Source of the DNA: Martinezella rhizogenes
GTDB lineage: Bacteria; Pseudomonadota; Alphaproteobacteria; Rhizobiales; Rhizobiaceae
Assembly: GCA_013322215.1 (NCBI GenBank)
Contig: JAAMEZ010000006.1
Coordinates: 62,001-126,000 of the forward strand
Reading direction: 5' to 3'
DNA length: 64,000 nucleotides
In this document: piece after piece, positions 58,961 through 64,000 of the stretch
Layout of the letters: every line of letters begins with the position of its first letter
How positions within the stretch are numbered: position 1 is the first letter of the stretch
Made by a program: the position numbers and the translations under genes
The notes under the pieces: generated by a model
What the model saw: the letters and a program-made list of their open reading frames with translations, nothing else
What the model was told of the DNA's origin: nothing
Databases searched by the model: none

Positions 58961-59359
58961 ATGTCGACCATGAGCGCGAAGATCGTACACATCTCTATCG
59001 CTCGCGACTGGAGGGAGGTCTATGACTACGCCAGCCGACCGGAGAACATGCCTTTCTGGGCCTCTGGCCTGGCATCAGGGCTGAGGCAGGATGGGGATGA
59101 TTGGATCGCCGAAGGCACGCTAGGCACTGCCCGGGTGCGCTTTGCGCCTCGCAATGACTTCGGCGTCATCGACCATTGGGTAACACTGGAATCCGATCTG
59201 CAGGTCTACAATGCCTTGCGGATCGTACCGAACGGCGATGGTTGCGAGGTCATGTTCACCGTGCTCCAGCTACCGGGCATGGAAACTGCCCAATTCATGG
59301 CCGATGCCGCCCATGTCATGCGCGATCTGAAGACACTGAAGGAATTGATGGAGCGCTAA
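58961..59359 (+). CDS. SRPBCC-fold (polyketide cyclase/START-like) protein
   Basis: A 132-residue protein with the START/Bet v1-like pattern: N-terminal VHISIARDWREVYDYASRPENMPFWASGL, a set of strands, and a long C-terminal helix (MADAAHVMRDLKTLKELME). Such proteins bind hydrophobic ligands; function unknown. AGGAGG lies eight bases upstream of the ATG. Its stop is only six bases from that of the convergent lipoprotein gene. Confidence 0.82.
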   Translation: MSTMSAKIVHISIARDWREVYDYASRPENMPFWASGLASGLRQDGDDWIAEGTLGTARVRFAPRNDFGVIDHWVTLESDLQVYNALRIVPNGDGCEVMFTVLQLPGMETAQFMADAAHVMRDLKTLKELMER

Positions 59360-59365
59360 TCGCCC

Positions 59366-59980
59366 TTACAGTGAACGCAAGGTCCAATCGACGAGTTCGC
59401 CTGTCACACCTGCAAATGCAGTATCGAGCGCCCGCACGAAATCGGGATTGCTGCCGCCGCTGACCGGCACGACCTTCCGGAATACACTCTGCGCCTTCAC
59501 CGTACCGGTTCGATCGTTCAGGATCTTTTCCGAGATTTCGACGATTGCCGTCTTCTGGCCACCGGAGGCATTGATCTCGAAGGAACGGATATCGGTGACG
59601 ATCTGGTAGTCGATGGCAAGCCCCTGCCCGGGCACGCCGACGCCGCCGAGCTTGCCGGTATTCTCGAAAGCTTCGACCAGTTTCGATTGCACCATCTTGC
59701 TCAGCTTGTCGCTCCATTGCGATTTGCCGAGGTACTGAATTTCCGAGGGCGAGACGCGAATGACGATCTGATTGCTGTCCAGTGCCTGCAGCGCGGTCGG
59801 CGGCGGTATGAGAATCTGGCGGCTCTTGACCGAAGGCCCATTCGACTTTGCCGATGCGGAAAGATCGTAGGTATCGTTGTTGGAGGAGGTTCCACAGCCT
59901 CCCAGCAAGGCTGCGAGCAACGGCAACGCGATCACAGCTTTCCACATCTGATGACGCTCACTCGACACGCAACCGACCAT
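59366..59980 (-). CDS. ABC-type transport auxiliary lipoprotein (PqiC/YmbA-like)
   Basis: A lipoprotein with signal peptide ALPLLAALLGGC and lipobox L-G-G-C, then a domain with SRQILIPPPTALQALDSNQIVIRVSPSEIQYLGKSQWSDKLSKMVQSKLVEAFE-type sequence, of which YLGKSQWSDKLSKMVQ is the clearest mark of the MCE-associated lipoprotein family. It should sit on the outer membrane facing the periplasm and accept or pass on lipid from the MCE protein. Possible starts are 60019, 59980 and 59947; 59980 has AGGGGATAAG upstream but this is a marginal choice. Last gene of the four-gene lipid-transport operon. Confidence 0.83.
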   Translation of the reverse strand: MVGCVSSERHQMWKAVIALPLLAALLGGCGTSSNNDTYDLSASAKSNGPSVKSRQILIPPPTALQALDSNQIVIRVSPSEIQYLGKSQWSDKLSKMVQSKLVEAFENTGKLGGVGVPGQGLAIDYQIVTDIRSFEINASGGQKTAIVEISEKILNDRTGTVKAQSVFRKVVPVSGGSNPDFVRALDTAFAGVTGELVDWTLRSL

Positions 59981-60018
59981 ATTTCGCTTATCCCCTGGAG
60001 ACCAGATATCGCTATTCA

Positions 60019-61389
60019 TCAATGCCGCGCGCGGCCGTCATAAGTCTTGACCGTATCCCCGCCGAAGATCAATCGCTGCGGATTACGGTCGAAATTAGTG
60101 ATTGTACTATTCAGGTTGTCAACCGTGCCCCGCATGTCGTTGATGAGGGTCTGGGCATCGCGCAAGCCGCTGCTGGAAAATTTCTGCAGATTGTCAGCGA
60201 TCGGACCGATGCGGGAATTGAGATTGTCCGCCATCTTCTTGAAGGATTCGAGCGTGTCCTTGGCTTCTGCGAACAGCGATTTCGTGCTGTCGTCGCCGAG
60301 CAGAGAATTGACCTTGGTCAGAATTCCATCGACCTTTCCGGATGCCGCGTTGAGCTTGGTGGAGATGTCGCGGGCATTGGCGATCGTCTGGTCGATATCC
60401 TGCTGATGCGCGGCAACGGAATTGGCGACGTCGCGGATCGATGCGACCGCCGTGCGCGCCTGCTTCGTCACGTCGGCAATATCATCAACCGATCCCTTGA
60501 TCTTGGCCGGATCGATCTGCGCGACGATCGCATCGACGCGGTCTAGCGTCTTTTGAGCATTCTGACCAAACGTCGTATAGGTGTCCGCCGTCTGCTTGAA
60601 ACTCGCAATCGTCGCCCTCAGGTCGGTTGTCGCGTCGGCAACATTGGCCGTGATCTTGTCGGCATTGGCGATGACGTCGTTGACCTTCTGGGCATCAACC
60701 GCGCGCACCAGCTTCTCGACCGCATCCAATGTCGAATCCACGCGGGTCGAGACGGTTTTGAAGGTATCGGAAAGCTGCCCGACGCTTGCCAGGAACTTGT
60801 CGATATTGTCGGAATTGTCGGCGATGGCCTTGGAGAATTTCTGTGCATTGCGCACGGTATCGGTCAAAGGCCCACGCGAATCCGAGACGAAGCCCTGAAT
60901 GTCGCCAATCGTATCATTGGCGCGGTTCAGGATCTTGTCGGCTGTCGTCAGCAGATTGGTCACGCTCGATTGATCCGCAAGCAACACCGCCCGCTTGCCC
61001 GTGTCGATCGAACGCTTCAAAATATTCTCGTCACCATTGCGCCCGCCGGAAAGCTCGATATAGGCGGCGCCCGTCAGACCCTGGATCTCAAGAATGGCCT
61101 TGGTCGAAGTATAGACCGGCGCATCGGCGCGTACCTGCGTGAAGGCAAGCGAATAGTTCGGATCGTCGGCATCGATCGACAGACCCTGCACCGAACCGAC
61201 CTGGATACCATTGAAGCGAACCGGCGAGCCGACGCTCAGGCCGTTTGCCGAACCGGGGATGCGCACGACAAGCTCGACCATCGGGCCGCCGCGGCCATAT
61301 TCCGCCATCCAGTAGACGAAACCGAAGGCAGCCGCGATAACAAGCAGCGTGAAGAACCCGACGATCGTGTAATTGGCTTTGGTTTCCAT
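60019..61389 (-). CDS. MlaD-family MCE lipid-binding protein
   Basis: A 456-residue protein with one N-terminal membrane helix (about 9-29), an MCE domain (about 35-120; RIPGSANGLSVGSPVRFNGIQVGSV) and a long helical C-terminal part (about 140-440) rich in Asp, Lys and Val, likely a periplasmic needle or coiled coil. MCE proteins hold lipids between inner and outer membranes. It follows the MlaF-type ATPase by nine bases. Compared with E. coli MlaD (about 180 residues) it is much longer, more like PqiB/MCE1-type. Confidence 0.9.
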   Translation of the reverse strand: METKANYTIVGFFTLLVIAAAFGFVYWMAEYGRGGPMVELVVRIPGSANGLSVGSPVRFNGIQVGSVQGLSIDADDPNYSLAFTQVRADAPVYTSTKAILEIQGLTGAAYIELSGGRNGDENILKRSIDTGKRAVLLADQSSVTNLLTTADKILNRANDTIGDIQGFVSDSRGPLTDTVRNAQKFSKAIADNSDNIDKFLASVGQLSDTFKTVSTRVDSTLDAVEKLVRAVDAQKVNDVIANADKITANVADATTDLRATIASFKQTADTYTTFGQNAQKTLDRVDAIVAQIDPAKIKGSVDDIADVTKQARTAVASIRDVANSVAAHQQDIDQTIANARDISTKLNAASGKVDGILTKVNSLLGDDSTKSLFAEAKDTLESFKKMADNLNSRIGPIADNLQKFSSSGLRDAQTLINDMRGTVDNLNSTITNFDRNPQRLIFGGDTVKTYDGRARH

Positions 61390-61398
61390 TGTCTCCAG

Positions 61399-62262
61399 TC
61401 ACTTCTCGCGGCTGTGGGCGCTTGCGCCTTTGTCGTCGTTGTGCCCTCTGATGTCCTCGCGCGGCACGATCGAGCGCGCGCGCTTGCCCCTGAAATAGGA
61501 TTGCACCCAAGGGTCATCACAGGCGAGCATGTCCTCAACCGTGCCTTCCACCAATACCCGCTTCTGTCCGAGGACAGCAATACGGTCGCAGACGGAAAAC
61601 AGGCTATCGAGGTCGTGAGTCACCATATAAACGGTCAGGCCAAGCGTGTCGCGCAGCTTGGCGATCAGCTCGTCGAACTCCGATGCACCGATCGGATCGA
61701 GGCCCGATGTCGGCTCGTCGAGAAAAACGAGGTCGGGGTCGAGCGCCAAGGCTCTGGCAAGTGCCGCGCGCTTGATCATACCGCCGGAAAGTTCGGACGG
61801 ATATTTGTCGGCGGCATCAGCTGCAAGACCCACCATGCGGATCTTCATCAGCGCCAACTCGTCCATCATCTCCTTGGGCAGATCCAGATATTCCCGCATC
61901 GGCACCTGGATGTTTTCCTTGACCGTCAATGAGGAAAACAGCGCGCCCTGCTGGAAGAGAACGCCGAGCCGCATGTCGAGGCGGTTGCGGTCTTCCTCGT
62001 CGAGCTTGTCGTAATCCTCGCCGAGGATTTCGATCTTGCCCGAACGGCGCGGCAGCAGGCGCAGTACGGTGCGCAGCAGCACGGACTTGCCGGCGCCGGA
62101 AGCACCGACGAAACCAAGGATTTCGCCGCGATAGATATTGAGGTTCAGCTTGTCGAGGACGATTTTCGATCCGAAGCCGACCGTGACATCCCGTGCCGAC
62201 AGCACAATGTCCCTGCCGTGCTCATCTTTTTCCAATGGGATTTCCGAGTGAAGCGCGCTCAT
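61399..62262 (-). CDS. MlaF-type lipid transport ATPase
   Basis: A 287-residue ABC ATPase with Walker A GASGAGKSVLL, Q-loop LFQQGALFSSLTV, signature LSGGMIKRAALARAL and Walker B DLVFLDEPTSGLDP. The SGGM-x-K-R wording is typical of MlaF. It lies 12 bases after the MlaE-type permease and nine before the MCE gene, as one operon. Confidence 0.93.
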   Translation of the reverse strand: MSALHSEIPLEKDEHGRDIVLSARDVTVGFGSKIVLDKLNLNIYRGEILGFVGASGAGKSVLLRTVLRLLPRRSGKIEILGEDYDKLDEEDRNRLDMRLGVLFQQGALFSSLTVKENIQVPMREYLDLPKEMMDELALMKIRMVGLAADAADKYPSELSGGMIKRAALARALALDPDLVFLDEPTSGLDPIGASEFDELIAKLRDTLGLTVYMVTHDLDSLFSVCDRIAVLGQKRVLVEGTVEDMLACDDPWVQSYFRGKRARSIVPREDIRGHNDDKGASAHSREK

Positions 62263-62274
62263 CCTTGCCGTCCC

Positions 62275-63435
62275 TCAGAAATCGATTGCTGCGTAGAACA
62301 TGGCAAACAGCCCGTCCATCAGGATAACGACGAAGATCGACTTCACCACCGATGAGGTCACATGTTGACCAAGAGATTCGGCGCTGCCTCCCACTTTCAA
62401 TCCCTCGACCGCTGCGACGATGCCGATAACCAGCGCCATGAACGGCGCCTTGATCATCCCCGAAATGATCGTCGAGAGGCTGACGGCCTCATGCAGGCGG
62501 GAGATGAAGGTCGCAAAGGTGATACCGGAATATGCCCAGGACACCAGGGCAGCGCCAAAAAGCGCGGCGAAGTTGGCAATGACCGTCAGCAACGGCAAGG
62601 CAACCGTCAGCGCTACCAGCCGCGGGAAAATGAGAACGCCGATGGGATTCAGACCCATGACCTTCAGCGCATCCACTTCCTCGCGCATCTTCATGGAGCC
62701 GATTTCGGCCGTAATTGCGCTGCCGGAACGGCCGGCAATCATGATCGCGGTCAAAAGCACGCCGATTTCGCGCAATTGCAGGATGCCGACCAGATCGACC
62801 ACGAAGATTTCGGCGCCGAAATAGCGCAGCTGGAAAGCGCCCTGCTGGGCGATGATCGCGCCGATCAGCGACGACATCAGCAGGATGATCGGAACGGCGC
62901 GCACCGCCATGTGATCGATCTGATTGATGATCGAGGCCGGCGAAACACCACTGCCTCGGCCGAATTTGAGCTGCGCGCCGCGCACGGCGGAGCCCAGAAT
63001 ATACATGGCGGCGACGAGATTGCCCCAGATCTCGTAGACGGTTTTGCCGATGGGCGCCAGTATGCGCTCCGCCAATGATTTCCGTGGCTTTGCCGCAGCC
63101 GCCTCATCGTCCGGATGCGCATCGAATGCCGTCAGCAATTCATCGATATGCGGATTGGAGCCCTCGATCGTGACATGGGCCTTATGCGCTTCCTGACTTT
63201 CCTTCAGCCGGCGGATCAGCAGCGCACCTGCCGTATCGACATCCGAAAGACCGGAAAGATCAATCACGACGTTGCCACCGGAGCTGCGCCTGGACAGCTG
63301 CTCGATCTGACGCAGCACGCCGTGCACATTGGCGCTGCGCCAATTGCCCTCCAGCCGATAGCGATGGCCTGCGCCCTCAGGCGCATCATCGATCTTCGGT
63401 GCATCGGACCTTTGCTCGGCTGCTTTCAAATTCAT
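62275..63435 (-). CDS. MlaE-family permease with N-terminal STAS domain
   Basis: A 386-residue protein that fuses an N-terminal STAS-like domain (about 25-110; VVIDLSGLSDVDTAGALLIRRL) to a MlaE permease domain with about five helices (about 135-386), containing the MlaE marks RSGSAITAEIGSMKMREEVDALKVMGLNP. In E. coli the STAS part (MlaB) is a separate protein; here it is covalently attached. First gene of the operon MlaE-MlaF-MlaD-lipoprotein, for phospholipid traffic between the membranes. Confidence 0.92.
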   Translation of the reverse strand: MNLKAAEQRSDAPKIDDAPEGAGHRYRLEGNWRSANVHGVLRQIEQLSRRSSGGNVVIDLSGLSDVDTAGALLIRRLKESQEAHKAHVTIEGSNPHIDELLTAFDAHPDDEAAAAKPRKSLAERILAPIGKTVYEIWGNLVAAMYILGSAVRGAQLKFGRGSGVSPASIINQIDHMAVRAVPIILLMSSLIGAIIAQQGAFQLRYFGAEIFVVDLVGILQLREIGVLLTAIMIAGRSGSAITAEIGSMKMREEVDALKVMGLNPIGVLIFPRLVALTVALPLLTVIANFAALFGAALVSWAYSGITFATFISRLHEAVSLSTIISGMIKAPFMALVIGIVAAVEGLKVGGSAESLGQHVTSSVVKSIFVVILMDGLFAMFYAAIDF

Positions 63436-63585
63436 GCGTCTTTCAAATCTGGCACAACATGCGCCGACTCAGAGAGCCCGCATGGTCGATGCTTAATACA
63501 CCGACTATGCATGGAATTTCCATCTCGCGCCGGCGCCAACATATGTCACGGCTTTTTGATATCCAAATGAATTTGTTGCACCGCG

Positions 63586-64000
63586 TTAGGATACGCCGTG
63601 AGCACCGCCACCGATTGCCGGCTTCCTGGCCTGCAGCCCATAGGCGAAAACAACCATGGCTAGCCCGAAGGCGGCAATGCCGGCCATGACATAGTAACTC
63701 GCCAGGTCAAGCCAGGCGTAGAGATAGCCGGATGCAAGCGTCATCAACCCCAGGAACATGCCATTGTAGAAATAATAGGCGCCCTGGGCCGATGACTCCT
63801 GTGCTTCATGGACGGACGCAACTATGCGCCGCTGAACACCGGTATGAACGCAGGCATAGGTGCAGGAATGAAAGCACTGCAGCACGAAATAGCCGATGAA
63901 ACCGAAATTGCTCGGAAACAGGATCCAGCGCAGAATGCACATGGTCGAACCGAAAAAGATGAGCGTCCATGCACTGAACCGCCGGCTCAATTTCTTCGAC
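63586..64000 (-). CDS. MFS transporter, PPP/HcaT-like, C-terminal part (cut by right edge)
   Basis: The last 134 to 138 residues of an inner-membrane protein whose frame runs off the window. About four helices are visible (WTLIFFGSTMCILRWILF, FIGYFVLQCFHSCTYAC, FYNGMFLGLMTLASGYLYAWL, YYVMAGIAAFGLAMVVFAYGL). LRWILFPSN and LQ-x-x-HSCTYAxxH-x-G match the 3-phenylpropionate-type MFS proteins of the MFS_1-like family. Substrate unknown. The gap 63436-63585 to the MlaE gene shows nothing recognisable. Confidence 0.78.
   Translation of the reverse strand, partial: SKKLSRRFSAWTLIFFGSTMCILRWILFPSNFGFIGYFVLQCFHSCTYACVHTGVQRRIVASVHEAQESSAQGAYYFYNGMFLGLMTLASGYLYAWLDLASYYVMAGIAAFGLAMVVFAYGLQARKPAIGGGAHGVS

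Overview
The window reads as a chromosomal segment of a GC-rich alphaproteobacterium of the Rhizobiaceae, most probably Rhizobium. Signs are the gene content and protein sequences (CckA, a eukaryote-like NADP isocitrate dehydrogenase, a RecA starting [12 protein letters not shown], the psuK-psuG pair, DksA), three kinds of palindromic intergenic repeat typical of rhizobia, and TTAA-N7-TTAA CtrA-like boxes. No IS element, phage, CRISPR array, rRNA or tRNA gene was seen; nearly all of it is core chromosome, plus one accessory sugar-utilisation locus.

Layout. 1-1.6 kb: two tandem drug-efflux MFS genes (the first cut by the edge). 1.7-12.3 kb, mostly minus strand: a membrane-anchored class III cyclase, two tandem inositol-monophosphatase paralogues, ttcA, glsA, rpsD, a HerA-like ATPase, an L-lactate dehydrogenase-type flavoenzyme, and a GNAT-murI-trmJ group. 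12.5-23.5 kb: a secreted protein, icd, a GST, an AraC/GyrI regulator, alaS, recA with a LexA-type operator, psuK-psuG, and a trpS of unusual sequence. 23.7-36.2 kb: cckA, a FliO-like protein, dksA, sixA, the ycjX-ycjF pair, a secreted protein, the folP-folB-folK operon, a DUF922 protein, a ferredoxin and a stand-alone Hpt protein. 36.7-43.5 kb: one 2,295-residue membrane-anchored coiled-coil protein. 44-57.2 kb: a LacI-controlled glycoside locus (ABC importer, beta-mannosidase, GH43 glycosidase, TIM-barrel isomerase, Gfo/Idh/MocA dehydrogenase, aldo/keto reductase). 57.2-64 kb: gnd, an SRPBCC protein, and a four-gene MlaE/MlaF/MlaD/lipoprotein lipid-transport operon; a second MFS protein is cut by the right edge.

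Most notable. (1) The 214-base leader of trpS encodes a tiny peptide with tandem Trp codons followed by hairpins, one of which hides the trpS ribosome binding site; this looks like tryptophan-responsive translational attenuation. (2) The giant coiled-coil protein is built on 33- and 44-residue repeats (multiples of 11), with a 429-bp higher-order tandem duplication; its upstream region carries two perfect-spacing CtrA-like boxes and an 11-bp hairpin, suggesting cell-cycle control. (3) The glycoside locus has a clear LacI-type palindrome and an enzyme set pointing to an oxidative or keto-sugar route after glycoside uptake.
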